From the NCBI RefSeq assembly GCF_008271465.1, contig NZ_VMDU01000002.1, forward strand, positions 186,001 through 250,000: 64,000 nt of DNA, read 5' to 3'. Position numbers and translations under genes: made by a program. The stretch is from Tabrizicola flagellatus (GTDB lineage Bacteria; Pseudomonadota; Alphaproteobacteria; Rhodobacterales; Rhodobacteraceae). This document shows positions 24,922 through 33,202 of the stretch, piece by piece (position 1 is the first letter of the stretch; each line of letters starts with the position of its first letter). Under the pieces are notes generated by a model, which ran no database searches, was not told the origin of the DNA, and saw only the letters and a program-made list of their open reading frames with translations.

Positions 24922-25464
24922 ATGACCGAGCTTGCCTGGCTTCTCCTGACCTACAAGGTGCCTGCCGAACCCTCGGCAAGGCGCATTGCCATCTGGCGCA
25001 AGCTGAAGGGCATGGGCGCGGTCTATCTGCAGAACGGGGTCTGCGTCCTGCCGCGCACCGACGACCATCTGCGCCGGCTGAAGATGATCGAGAACGACAT
25101 CGCCGAGGCCGGCGGCGAGGCGGTGCTGTTGCAGACCATTGCGCTGGATGCCGCGCAGGAGGCGCGGGTCGTCGGCCGGTTCAAGGCCGACCGCGACGAG
25201 GCCTATGCCGAGTTCATCGACAAGTGCGACGATTTCGAACGCGAGGTGGCCAAGGAGATCACCGCCGGCCACTACAGCTATGCCGAACTGGAAGAGAACG
25301 ACGCCGACCTGAAGAAGCTGCAGGGCTGGCTGGACCGGATCGGCAAGCTGGACTTCTACGGCGCCGACCGCGCCGAGGAGGCGCGGAGGCGGCTCAAGGG
25401 CTGCGAGGCGGTGCTAGACGACTATGCCCGCCGCGTCTTCGACGCCAAGGGCGAAAGCGACTGA
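24922..25464 (+). CDS. ChrB N-terminal-domain protein
   Basis: 180 residues. The N-terminal WLLLTYKVPAEPSARRIAIWRKLKGMGAVYLQNGVCVLP (about residues 5-43) is the ChrB N-terminal domain pattern, followed by a helical, charged second half (DFEREVAKEI...ELEENDADLKKL). In chromate-resistance loci ChrB acts as a regulator or sensor. No chrA chromate pump lies nearby; an MFS transporter follows instead. The ATG at 24922 is used; just upstream GTAAC-CGTC-GTTAC (24895-24908) is a small inverted repeat that could be an operator. Confidence 0.75.
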   Translation: MTELAWLLLTYKVPAEPSARRIAIWRKLKGMGAVYLQNGVCVLPRTDDHLRRLKMIENDIAEAGGEAVLLQTIALDAAQEARVVGRFKADRDEAYAEFIDKCDDFEREVAKEITAGHYSYAELEENDADLKKLQGWLDRIGKLDFYGADRAEEARRRLKGCEAVLDDYARRVFDAKGESD

Positions 25465-25479
25465 GCGAGGAGCATCCGC

Positions 25480-25677
25480 ATGACCCGGACCAGACCCCTG
25501 ACTGCCTTCTTCCCGCATTTCCCGCCCGAGCATCTGCCGGCCGGTCCGTCGCAGCTGATGATCCGGGCCGACCGGCAACGCCAGCGCGCCGCCCTGGCGC
25601 GGCTGGACGACCGGATGCTGAGGGACATCGGCCTGACCCGCGCCGAGGCTGACGCCGAAGCCCGGCGGCACGACTGA
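25480..25677 (+). CDS. DUF1127 small protein
   Basis: 65 residues. The C-terminal part RADRQRQRAALARLDDRMLRDIGLTRAEADAEA is the DUF1127 motif (LxxLDDRxLRDIGLxR). Members are small Arg-rich proteins; in some alphaproteobacteria they bind RNA or affect phosphate and carbon physiology. The gene lies 15 nt after the ChrB-like gene and 31 nt before the MFS gene, so the three are probably cotranscribed. Its role here is unknown. Confidence 0.85.
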   Translation: MTRTRPLTAFFPHFPPEHLPAGPSQLMIRADRQRQRAALARLDDRMLRDIGLTRAEADAEARRHD

Positions 25678-25708
25678 CCCCCAGGACACGCCTCGACGGA
25701 GACCCGCG

Positions 25709-26914
25709 ATGACAGGAACCACAGGGACCAAGGCCGCCTCGCTCTGGCGGGGACTGCCCGCCGGGATCTGGGCGCTGGGCTTCGTGTCGATGCTGATGGA
25801 TGTCTCGTCCGAGATGATCCACGCGCTTCTGCCAGTCTATCTGACGGTCGGGCTGGGCGCCTCGGCCCTGGCGGTTGGGGTGATCGAGGGCATCGCCGAG
25901 GCCACGGCGGCAATCACCAAGGTCTTTTCCGGCGCGCTGTCCGACCGGATCGGCCGGCGGAAGGAACTGGCGGCGCTGGGCTACGGGATGGCGGCGCTGA
26001 CCAAGCCCGTCTTTCCCCTGGCGCCCTCGCTGGGCTGGGTGGTGGCGGCGCGGTTCATCGACCGGGTGGGCAAGGGCATCCGCGGCGCGCCACGCGACGC
26101 GCTGGTGGCCGACCTTGCGCCCGAGGGGCGGCGCGGCGCGGCATTCGGGCTGCGGCAGTCGCTGGACACCTTCGGCGCCTTCCTCGGGCCGCTCATGGCC
26201 ATCGCGCTGATGTGGGCCTTTGCGAACGACTTCCGGTCGGTGTTCTGGGTTGCCGTCATCCCGGCCTTCCTCGCGCTGGGGCTGATCCTGTTCGCCGTGA
26301 AGGAGCCCGCCCGGCCCGAGGGGCTGCGCAAGGTTCGCAATCCGCTGGCTCGGGCCGAACTGCGGCTTCTGGGCGGCACCTACTGGGCAGTGGTGGCGGT
26401 GGCCACGGTCTTCACCCTGGCGCGGTTTTCCGAGGCCTTCCTGATCCTGCGCGCCGAGGAGGTTGGGCTGTCGCTGATGCTGGTGCCGCTGGTGCTGGTG
26501 GGGATGAACGCGGTCTATGCGGTTTCGGCCTGGCCGGCGGGGGTGCTGTCGGACCGGATGAGTCGGCCTGTCCTTCTCATGGCGGGGCTGGCGCTCTTGA
26601 TCGCGGCCGATCTGGTGCTGGCGCTGGCGCCCGGCTTCGCGGGCCTTGCCCTGGGGATCGCGCTCTGGGGGCTGCACATGGGGCTGACGCAGGGCCTGCT
26701 GTCGGCGCTGGTGGCCGAGGCGGTGCCGGCGGAACTGCGCGGCACGGCCTTCGGCATGTTCAACCTGGTGACGGGCGCGGCGCTGCTTCTGGCCAGCGTG
26801 ATCGCGGGGGCGTTGTGGCAGGGGCTGGGGTCGGAGGCGACCTTCCTTGCGGGTGCGGGCTTCGCGCTGGTCGCGGCGCTGGGCCTGCTGCCCTTGCGCG
26901 GGCGACTGGCCTGA
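25709..26914 (+). CDS. MFS transporter next to ChrB-like regulator
   Basis: 401 residues with twelve predicted transmembrane helices. The first loop has the MFS signature GALSDRIGRRKELAALGYG, and DRVGKGIRGAPRDALVADLAP follows TM4. The second half has VLSDRMSRPVLLMAG. The sequence MDVSSEMIHALLPVYL near the N-terminus is typical of a subfamily of drug/metal efflux MFS proteins. Its place after a ChrB-N gene suggests a detoxification cassette. The substrate is unknown; chromate, arsenical or organic toxicants are possible. Confidence 0.85.
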   Translation: MTGTTGTKAASLWRGLPAGIWALGFVSMLMDVSSEMIHALLPVYLTVGLGASALAVGVIEGIAEATAAITKVFSGALSDRIGRRKELAALGYGMAALTKPVFPLAPSLGWVVAARFIDRVGKGIRGAPRDALVADLAPEGRRGAAFGLRQSLDTFGAFLGPLMAIALMWAFANDFRSVFWVAVIPAFLALGLILFAVKEPARPEGLRKVRNPLARAELRLLGGTYWAVVAVATVFTLARFSEAFLILRAEEVGLSLMLVPLVLVGMNAVYAVSAWPAGVLSDRMSRPVLLMAGLALLIAADLVLALAPGFAGLALGIALWGLHMGLTQGLLSALVAEAVPAELRGTAFGMFNLVTGAALLLASVIAGALWQGLGSEATFLAGAGFALVAALGLLPLRGRLA

Positions 26915-26919
26915 GAGGG

Positions 26920-27246
26920 TCAGACCTGGCGGGGGCCGTAGAGGATGACCGCCGCGCCGATGATGCAGATGGCCGATCCGATCGTGTCCCAGCGGTCGGG
27001 CCGGGTGCCTTCCACCGCCCAGAGCCAGGCGAGCGAGGCGACGATGTAGATCCCGCCATAGATCGCATAGGCGCGGCCGGCATGTTCCACATCGACGAAG
27101 GTCAGGAGCCAGGCGAAGAGGCCAAGGCAGACCGCGGCGGGGATCAGCCAGAGCGCGGGTTTGTCCAGCCGCCACCAGCCCCAGACGGCAAAGCATCCGG
27201 CGATCTCGAAAAAGGCGGCGGCGGCGAAGATCAGGGCGTTCTGCAT
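26920..27246 (-). CDS. ynfA: YnfA family small membrane protein (UPF0060)
   Basis: 108 residues, four transmembrane helices. [26 protein letters not shown] at the N-terminus and [31 protein letters not shown] in the second half are highly characteristic of YnfA, a small-multidrug-resistance-like inner-membrane protein. It converges with the MFS gene, with only 5 nt between stops, and is separated from the TauE gene by about 42 nt. The physiological role is not established. Confidence 0.92.
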   Translation of the reverse strand: MQNALIFAAAAFFEIAGCFAVWGWWRLDKPALWLIPAAVCLGLFAWLLTFVDVEHAGRAYAIYGGIYIVASLAWLWAVEGTRPDRWDTIGSAICIIGAAVILYGPRQV

Positions 27247-27288
27247 GGGCTGACTTGGCCAGAAGTCGGGCGCAAAGGCAATTCCGTT

Positions 27289-28080
27289 TCAGCCATGGCG
27301 CCAGACTTTCACGGCGGAAATCACGAGGATTGCCGCAAGCATGGGCAGAAGAAGGCTTCCGGGCACCACCCCCAGAAGCTGCCCGCCGAGGAAGGCGCCG
27401 AGGATCGACCCCGCCGCCATGACCAGGACGAAGCGGCCGTTGCGGGCCAGCGTCGCAAAGCTTTCGTCGCGGGAATAGCGGGCGAAGCCCATCAGCATGG
27501 TCGGCAGGCTGACGGCCAGCGAGAGCGAGCCGGCGAGTTTCACATCCGCCCCGAAGAGGAGGATCAGGGTGGGGATCAGCAGCTCTCCGCCCGCCACCCC
27601 CATCAGCGAGGCGACGACCCCGATCCCGAAGCCCGCCGCGACGCCCGCGACGATCTGCGCCGGGCCGGTCAGGGCGGGGCCCGCGCCTTCGGCGTCGTGG
27701 CCGATCAGAAGCGCGGCGGCGATCAGGACGAGAAGCGCGGCGATGACCTTGTAGAGCGTGGTCGAGGACAGCCGCGTGGCCCAGCCCGCCCCGGCCCAGG
27801 CCCCGGCAAGGCTGCCGGCCAGAAGGTTCAGGATCATCGGCCAGTGCGCGGCGATTTCGGCGAAGGGGACAGTGCCGGCGCGGAAGGGCAGGGCGGCGGC
27901 GACGACGACAAGGCTGGTGGCCTTGTTCAGGATCACGGCCTCGAGCGGCGGAAAGCGGAACAGGCCGAGGAGCAGCGGCAGGCGGAACTCGGCCCCGCCG
28001 AGGCCGATCAGCCCCCCGAGGCTGCCAACCCCGGCGCCGGCGGCGAAGGCGGCGGGCAGGCTCCGGCGCGGGTCAGTCAT
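27289..28080 (-). CDS. TauE/SafE family anion permease
   Basis: 263 residues, about eight transmembrane helices. SLGGLIGLGGAEFRLPLLLG and MGVAGGELLIPTLILLFGADVKLAGSLSLAVSLPTML are the repeated signatures of the TauE/SafE (DUF81) family, which moves sulfite, sulfoacetate or other anions. It starts 8 nt inside the modC 3' end, so it is translationally coupled to the molybdate operon. A role in sulfite or oxyanion export linked to molybdoenzymes is plausible but unproven. Confidence 0.88.
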   Translation of the reverse strand: MTDPRRSLPAAFAAGAGVGSLGGLIGLGGAEFRLPLLLGLFRFPPLEAVILNKATSLVVVAAALPFRAGTVPFAEIAAHWPMILNLLAGSLAGAWAGAGWATRLSSTTLYKVIAALLVLIAAALLIGHDAEGAGPALTGPAQIVAGVAAGFGIGVVASLMGVAGGELLIPTLILLFGADVKLAGSLSLAVSLPTMLMGFARYSRDESFATLARNGRFVLVMAAGSILGAFLGGQLLGVVPGSLLLPMLAAILVISAVKVWRHG

Positions 28081-29158
28081 GGGTCGCGCCCGCGATATGA
28101 TCGCGCGCGACCGACATCGACTTCAGCACGGCATGGGCCGCGTCGCCGGGGCGCAGGTCGAGTTGCCCAGCCGCGCGGCGGGTGATGCGGGCGAGGATCT
28201 CGTCATCCCCCACGGCAAGGTGGACCATGACGCCGGGACCCTCCCCCGCGCGGATCGCGGAGACGGTGCAGGGCAGGATGTTCTGCGCCGAGAGGCCCTC
28301 GGGCCGGCAGCGGGACAGGATCACCTCATGCGCCATGATCCGCACCCTGACCCTGGTGCCGGGCGGGCTGTCGATGCCGGGCAGGTAAAGCGGCCCGGCG
28401 GCGGTGGTCAGGCGGGTCAGGCCGTCCTCTTCCGCGCCCTCGACGGTTGCGGGCAGCAGGGCCGCGACCTCGCGGATGCCCATGGCCCGCAGGGCGTCCG
28501 GGTCGGCCATCACGGCTGCGGTGGTGCCTTCCCTCACGACGCGGCCCTTTTCGATCACCAGCATCCGGTCGGCCAGCAGCTGCGCCTCGTTCATGTCGTG
28601 GGTGACCAGCACCACCGGCATCTTCAGATGCCCGCGCAGGGCAAGGATCTCGGCATGCAGCCGTTCCCGCGTCGCCCGGTCCACGGCCGAGAAGGGTTCG
28701 TCCAGGAGAAGCGCCGAAGGTTTCCGCGCCAGCGCGCGGGCCAGGGCCACGCGCTGCTGCTGGCCGCCCGACAGTTGCGCGGGCTTGCGGTCGGACAGGC
28801 CGTGGAGGTTCACGAGGTCCAGAAGCCGCGCGGCCTCGGCCGGGTCGGGGCGGTCCATGGCGGCCAGGACGTTCTGCGCCGCCGTCATGTGCGGGAAAAG
28901 CGCGTAGTTCTGGAACACCACGCCGACATGGCGGCGATGGGTGGGCAGGGCGATGCCGGATCCGGTGTCGAGCCAGGTTTCCCCGTCCACCGCGACCCTT
29001 GCCGTGGTCGGCCGCCACAGCCCGGCGATGCTGCGCAGGATGGTGGTCTTGCCCGACCCGGAATGGCCTACCAGCGCCAGAAGCTCGCCCGGCGCCACCG
29101 CGAAGGCCACGTCCAGCGGGATCGGCGCCTCGGCCCGAAGGGCGACTTCCAGCGTCAT
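28073..29158 (-). CDS. modC: Molybdate ABC transporter ATP-binding protein ModC
   Basis: 361 residues. Walker A LVGHSGSGKTTILRSIAGL, signature [17 protein letters not shown], Walker B SALLLDEPFSAVDR, then a C-terminal TOBE/Mop domain (LSAQNILPCTVSAI...MVHLAVGDDEILARITRRA) that binds oxyanions. It energises molybdate import with ModB and ModA. It overlaps modB by 4 nt and the TauE gene by 8 nt. Confidence 0.95.
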   Translation of the reverse strand: MTLEVALRAEAPIPLDVAFAVAPGELLALVGHSGSGKTTILRSIAGLWRPTTARVAVDGETWLDTGSGIALPTHRRHVGVVFQNYALFPHMTAAQNVLAAMDRPDPAEAARLLDLVNLHGLSDRKPAQLSGGQQQRVALARALARKPSALLLDEPFSAVDRATRERLHAEILALRGHLKMPVVLVTHDMNEAQLLADRMLVIEKGRVVREGTTAAVMADPDALRAMGIREVAALLPATVEGAEEDGLTRLTTAAGPLYLPGIDSPPGTRVRVRIMAHEVILSRCRPEGLSAQNILPCTVSAIRAGEGPGVMVHLAVGDDEILARITRRAAGQLDLRPGDAAHAVLKSMSVARDHIAGATHD

Positions 29159-29823
29159 GCCAGCCTCCGCCCGATGCGCGCCGAAAGCGCGTAGGTGATG
29201 GCGATGGCCGAGAAGGAGATGGCGACCAGCGCCGCCGACATCATGCCGGCGCCCCGCATGTCGAAGCCCTGCACCCGGTCGTAGATGGCGATGGCGATGG
29301 TCTTGGTCTCGCCGGGAATGGACCCGCCGACCATCAACACGATGCCGAATTCGCCCAGCGTATGGGCGAAGGTCAGGACCATGGCGGTCATCAGCCCCGG
29401 CCAGGCGAGCGGCAGTTCCACCTTCCACAAGCTGCGCAGGGGCGACATGCCGCAAGTCGCGGCGGCCTCGCGCAACTCGACTGCAATCGCCTCGAAGCCG
29501 CGCTGGGCGGGCTGGATCGCAAAGGGCAGGTTGAAGATGACCGAGGCGACCACCAGGCCCTCGAAGGTAAAGACCAACTGGTGTCCGAAGGTTTCCTGCC
29601 AGAAGGCGCCCACCGGAGAGTTCCGCCCGAAGGCCACCAGCAGGTAGAAGCCGAAGACTGTGGGCGGCAGGACAAGCGGCAGCATCACCAGCGCCTCGAC
29701 CGCGCCCTTGCCCCGGAACCGGCCATAGGCGAGCCAGCGGCCGGCGAGGACCGAGACCGGCAACAGGATCGCCACCGTCCAGGCGGAAAGCTCCAGCGAG
29801 AGTGTGAGCGCGGTCCAGTCCAT
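29155..29823 (-). CDS. modB: Molybdate ABC transporter permease ModB
   Basis: 222 residues, five or six transmembrane helices. The EAA-type cytoplasmic loop is ELREAAATCGMSPLRSLWKVELPLAWPGLMTAMVLTFAHTLGEFG, and LVLPPTVFGFYLLVAFG is a ModB signature. It starts 3 nt after the stop of the glycoside hydrolase gene, so that odd neighbour is translated from the same message. It is coupled to modC by a 4-nt overlap. Confidence 0.95.
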   Translation of the reverse strand: MDWTALTLSLELSAWTVAILLPVSVLAGRWLAYGRFRGKGAVEALVMLPLVLPPTVFGFYLLVAFGRNSPVGAFWQETFGHQLVFTFEGLVVASVIFNLPFAIQPAQRGFEAIAVELREAAATCGMSPLRSLWKVELPLAWPGLMTAMVLTFAHTLGEFGIVLMVGGSIPGETKTIAIAIYDRVQGFDMRGAGMMSAALVAISFSAIAITYALSARIGRRLA

Positions 29824-29826
29824 GGG

Positions 29827-31092
29827 TCAGTTTCCTGTAGGTGCCGCGCAGCCCGTCAGGCCCAGCGCCGCGCAGGCGCCGGGGTCGATGGTCCGGTCCG
29901 GGCCGGTGGCGATGCCGAAGTCCGAGATCCAGGACCAGACCGACCAGGCGATGCCGACCTCTTCGGCGGCGCGGCGCTTGTCGGCCAGAAGCTGCCAGCG
30001 GTCCTCGGCCCGCACCCGCGCCTTGCTGTCTTGCCCGCCGATGGTGCCGAACTCGCCCATCAGCAGGCGCGAGGTCGGGATGCCATGCGCCTTTGCCCAG
30101 GCTGCGGCACGCTGGATTTCCTGCACGCCGAAGTCCTCGGGCAGGCTGCGGTATTCCTCGAGCGCGGCGACATAATCCTGCCGCGTGAAGTCGCGCGCGA
30201 ACCATTGCCAGGCCTCGGCCGCGCGGGCGACCGCAGCGTCGGCGAGCGGCTCCAGCGCCTCGGGTTTCAGCCTCGACGGCGGATAGGGCAGGTCGCTGAG
30301 GAAGGCCACGCGGTCCTCGGACCAGTCGGCGCCCTGATGGGTGAAGGTGTAGGGCTGATAGCTGTGAAAGCTCCAGATCACGTTGTCGTCGGCGATGGCG
30401 GCGGGGTCCAGCGCCTCAAGCCCCTCGACCCCGCCCCAGCAGGCGCCCGACAGGACCAGCGTCAGATCGGGTGCTGCGGCACGGGCGACGGCGTGCATCT
30501 CGGCCAGCATGGCCGGCCAGGCGGCGGGGCCCTTGCCCTCCCAGATCGCGGTGCAGTCGTTGGTGGGTTCGTTGATCGGCTCGAACAGGGTGCGGGCGGG
30601 GTCGAGCCCGGCATCGGTCAGGGCGCGGCCCACCGCATCGACGAGGTCGAGATAGAAGGCCCAGGTGCCTGGGTTGCCGACGATCCGGTCGATCCCGCCG
30701 GACTCGCTGCGCGGGATGGTGTGCAGATCGACGATCACCGTCAGCCCGGCGGCATGCAGCTGCCGGACGCGGGCGACGATCTCGGCGATCATGGCGTCGC
30801 GCGTGGGGCCGGGGTCTAGCAGCAGCATCGGCTCGGGATCCACGGGCATGCGCACGAAATCGAAGCCTTCGGCCCGAAGCTGTGCCAGCCGCGCATCCGA
30901 CACATGCTGCGGCCAGTCGGGATAGGGCGAGCGCAGCGCCGGATCGGCGAGATATTCGCCCACCCGGTGCCATTCCACCCAGATGTCGGTGGCGATCCCC
31001 TTCGACAGCTTCGGCGGCTCGGCCAGCGCTGGGAAAGCCAGGCCGAGGAGGGCAAGGGCAGGAGCGAGACGGGCGGAGAGGTGGGTCAGCAT
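29827..31092 (-). CDS. Secreted glycoside hydrolase family 5 (cellulase-like) inside the mod operon
   Basis: 421 residues. A signal peptide (MLTHLSARLAPALALLGLAFPALA, cleaved near residue 24) precedes a TIM-barrel domain. The proton donor is in LFEPINEPTNDCTAIW (NEP motif); the nucleophile Glu is in SRLLMGEFGTIGG. FDFVRMPVDPEPML and VIVDLHTIPRS are typical GH5 strand ends. ATG at 31092 gives the natural signal peptide. It lies between modA and modB, 3 nt before modB, which is an unusual place for a polysaccharide hydrolase. It could cleave a beta-glucan or an exopolysaccharide; the link to molybdate is unexplained. Confidence 0.85.
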   Translation of the reverse strand: MLTHLSARLAPALALLGLAFPALAEPPKLSKGIATDIWVEWHRVGEYLADPALRSPYPDWPQHVSDARLAQLRAEGFDFVRMPVDPEPMLLLDPGPTRDAMIAEIVARVRQLHAAGLTVIVDLHTIPRSESGGIDRIVGNPGTWAFYLDLVDAVGRALTDAGLDPARTLFEPINEPTNDCTAIWEGKGPAAWPAMLAEMHAVARAAAPDLTLVLSGACWGGVEGLEALDPAAIADDNVIWSFHSYQPYTFTHQGADWSEDRVAFLSDLPYPPSRLKPEALEPLADAAVARAAEAWQWFARDFTRQDYVAALEEYRSLPEDFGVQEIQRAAAWAKAHGIPTSRLLMGEFGTIGGQDSKARVRAEDRWQLLADKRRAAEEVGIAWSVWSWISDFGIATGPDRTIDPGACAALGLTGCAAPTGN

Positions 31093-31176
31093 GGATCGTG
31101 TCTCTTGCGGTTGCGACCGCGGGGAAGAGTAGGCCGCCGCCAGGTCGGAACAAGCCATCCGGTCCGGTGCCGGCGG

Positions 31177-31959
31177 TCAGGTGCCATCCGGCAGGATGAA
31201 GCCGTATTTCACCATGACCTCGCGTGCCTTGTGCGACTGGACATAGGCGTAGAATTCTTCCGCCACGGGGCCGGCGTTCTTGAGCAGCACCATGCGCTGC
31301 AACAGGGGTTCGTGCCAGTCGTGCGAGATAAGCGCGAATTCGCCCTGTGCTGCCACCTCGGGCGCGCGGGCGAGCGACAGGGCGATGATCCCGCCCTCGG
31401 CATTGCCCGACAGCGCGAACTGCGCGGTCTGGGCGACGTTCTCGCCCAGCACGAGATAGGGCTGGATCTTCTCCCACAGCCCGCGGTGCTGAAGCGCCTC
31501 CATGGCGCGCAGGCCGTAGGGCGCATGTTCGGGGTTGGCGATGGCGAACCTGGTCAGCTTGCCGGCGTCGATCAGCGCGGCGAGGTTGTCCATCGCTTCG
31601 TCCGGCTTCAGGGCCGAGCCGTGCGGGGCCATCAGCACGATCCGGCCTTCGGCGTAAAGCGTGCCCTCGTCGCGGGTCAGGCCCTCGGCGTGGAGTTCGG
31701 CGATGAACTTCTCATCGGCGGCCATGAACATCTGGAACGGCGCGCCTTCGCGGATCTGGGTGGCGAAGTTGCCTGTCGAGCCGAAGGACAGCTTCACCTC
31801 CTTCCCGGTCTCGGCAGTGAAGGCGGCGGCGATCTCGGTCACGGCGAACTGCAGGTCGGCGGCGGCGGCGATCACCGGGGGGTCCTCGGCAGCAGCCGGC
31901 AGCGTCAGGGCGAGCGGCGCAAGAAGGCCGAGGGCCAGGGCAAGACGGCGGGGGATCAT
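31177..31959 (-). CDS. modA: Molybdate-binding protein ModA
   Basis: 260 residues with a signal peptide (RRLALALGLLAPLALTLPAAAE). The mature type 2 binding protein has VIAAAADLQFAVTEIAAAF, VKLSFGSTGNFATQIREGAPFQMFMAADEKFIAEL and FAIANPEHAPYGLRAMEALQ, all ModA signatures. AAGGAG precedes the ATG at 31959 by 5 nt, so this start is preferred over the upstream Met. A near-perfect Mo-box lies just upstream (31971-31994). Confidence 0.95.
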   Translation of the reverse strand: MIPRRLALALGLLAPLALTLPAAAEDPPVIAAAADLQFAVTEIAAAFTAETGKEVKLSFGSTGNFATQIREGAPFQMFMAADEKFIAELHAEGLTRDEGTLYAEGRIVLMAPHGSALKPDEAMDNLAALIDAGKLTRFAIANPEHAPYGLRAMEALQHRGLWEKIQPYLVLGENVAQTAQFALSGNAEGGIIALSLARAPEVAAQGEFALISHDWHEPLLQRMVLLKNAGPVAEEFYAYVQSHKAREVMVKYGFILPDGT

Positions 31960-31970
31960 GGGGGCTCCTT

Positions 31971-31994
31971 CGATATGTTTCTTCAAACATATCG
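31971..31994. promoter_or_regulatory. Mo-box (ModE-binding palindrome) before modA
   Basis: CGATATGTTT (31971-31980) and its exact complement AAACATATCG (31985-31994) separated by CTTC. The size, symmetry and CGATAT ends match known alphaproteobacterial Mo-boxes for ModE-type regulators. It lies in the modE-modA gap, 12 nt upstream of the modA start, where bound ModE with molybdate would block the mod operon. Confidence 0.85.
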
Positions 31995-32013
31995 CGTGAA
32001 GCCGGTGCGTGCG

Positions 32014-32397
32014 TCAATCCTTTGGTCGCATCTTTTCTTCGGGGCTGCGCAGCCAGCCTTGCAGGCGGGTCAGGTGCGGAGCGGCATGGGCCGCCGCTGC
32101 TTGTTCGACCGCGCGGAATTCGGCCAGCACTTCGCGGCCCCGGTCGGTCAGCACTGCGCCGCCCTTGCCCGTGCCCCCGCGCGAGGATTCGACCAGCGGG
32201 CTGTCGAACATGGCGTTAAGCGTCTCGATCAGCATCCAGGCGCGCTTGTAGCTCATCCCCAGGTCGCGGGCGGCGGCGGCGATCGAGCCGGTGGCGGCGA
32301 TGCGGTCCAGAAGCGCGGCCTTGCCGGGGCCGATCATGTCGTCGCCGCCAAAGCGGATGCGGAGGAAGAGCGATGGATGGGGTAGCTTGTCGGCCAT
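32014..32397 (-). CDS. modE: ModE-type molybdenum-dependent regulator, N-terminal domain only
   Basis: 127 residues. The winged-helix part LFLRIRFGGDDMIGPGKAALLDRIAATGSIAAAARDLGMSYKRAWMLIETLN and GGTGKGGAVLTDRGREVLAEF are the ModE DNA-binding domain. The C-terminal tandem Mop domains of full-length ModE are absent, so molybdate sensing must differ or rely on another protein. It lies immediately upstream of the Mo-box and modA on the same strand and may autoregulate with them. Confidence 0.88.
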   Translation of the reverse strand: MADKLPHPSLFLRIRFGGDDMIGPGKAALLDRIAATGSIAAAARDLGMSYKRAWMLIETLNAMFDSPLVESSRGGTGKGGAVLTDRGREVLAEFRAVEQAAAAHAAPHLTRLQGWLRSPEEKMRPKD

Positions 32398-32461
32398 GCC
32401 TCATTGAACGCGGCGGGGCGCATGGCGCAAGGGCCAAGCGCGGCCGCGCGGCGGGCAGACT

Positions 32462-33202
32462 TCAGCCGCGCGGCGGGAAGATCCGGTAATAGGCCCAGTC
32501 GGGCAGGAAGTTGCCGCCCCGGAACAGCCAGGAAAAGAGGGTGGGGAAGCTGATCTTGAATCCTCCTTGCGCCATGTGGCGGAACATGATCCGGGCGGCC
32601 TCCTCCGGGTCCATGATGAAGGGCATGGTGAAATCGTTCTTTGCCGTCAGCCGGGTGCGGATGAAGCCGGGGTTGGCCAGCTGCACGGTGACCCCGGTCC
32701 TGCGCAGGTCGGCGTAGAGCGATTCGGCCAGCACCATGGTCCCGGCCTTGGACGCGGCATAGCCTATGGCGCCCGGCAGGCCGCGGAAGCCCGAGAGCGA
32801 GCCGGTGATGACCACATGCCCCCGGTTCCGCGCCACCATCCCCGGCAGGGCGGCGCCGATGGCGCGCACGCAGCCGGTGAAGTTGACGTTCGCCATGGCT
32901 TCGGCCTTTTCGGCATCCCAGTCCTGGGCGCGCATCGGCCAGTAGACGCCGGCGAGAAAGACCATGCCGTCCAGTTCGGGCAGTTGCGACGCCGTCGCGG
33001 CGACGCTGGCGCTGTCGCCCACGTCCATCGGCAGGATGGTCGCCGGTCCGGGAAGGGCTGCGGCGGCGGCCTTCAGGCCGTCCTCGCTGCGGGCGGAGAG
33101 GATCAGGTCGGCGCCGGCCTCCGACATCAGGCGGGCGAGCGCCAGGCCGAGACCTTCGGACGCGCCGACCAGCCAGTAGCGCTTGCCCCTGAACTCCCTC
33201 AT
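32462..33202 (-). CDS. Short-chain dehydrogenase in the RpoE-linked operon
   Basis: 246 residues of the classical SDR fold. The cofactor-binding start is YWLVGASEGLGLALARLM (TGxxxGxG variant), the catalytic set is Ser in ITGSLSGF and YxxxK in GYAASKAG, and PGFIRTRLT follows. It is the last gene of the minus-strand operon that starts at the RpoE-type promoter near 37.25 kb, and overlaps DUF3833 by 4 nt. The operon order matches the singlet-oxygen-responsive cluster next to rpoE-chrR in R. sphaeroides as I recall it. Substrate unknown. Confidence 0.88.
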   Translation of the reverse strand: MREFRGKRYWLVGASEGLGLALARLMSEAGADLILSARSEDGLKAAAAALPGPATILPMDVGDSASVAATASQLPELDGMVFLAGVYWPMRAQDWDAEKAEAMANVNFTGCVRAIGAALPGMVARNRGHVVITGSLSGFRGLPGAIGYAASKAGTMVLAESLYADLRRTGVTVQLANPGFIRTRLTAKNDFTMPFIMDPEEAARIMFRHMAQGGFKISFPTLFSWLFRGGNFLPDWAYYRIFPPRG

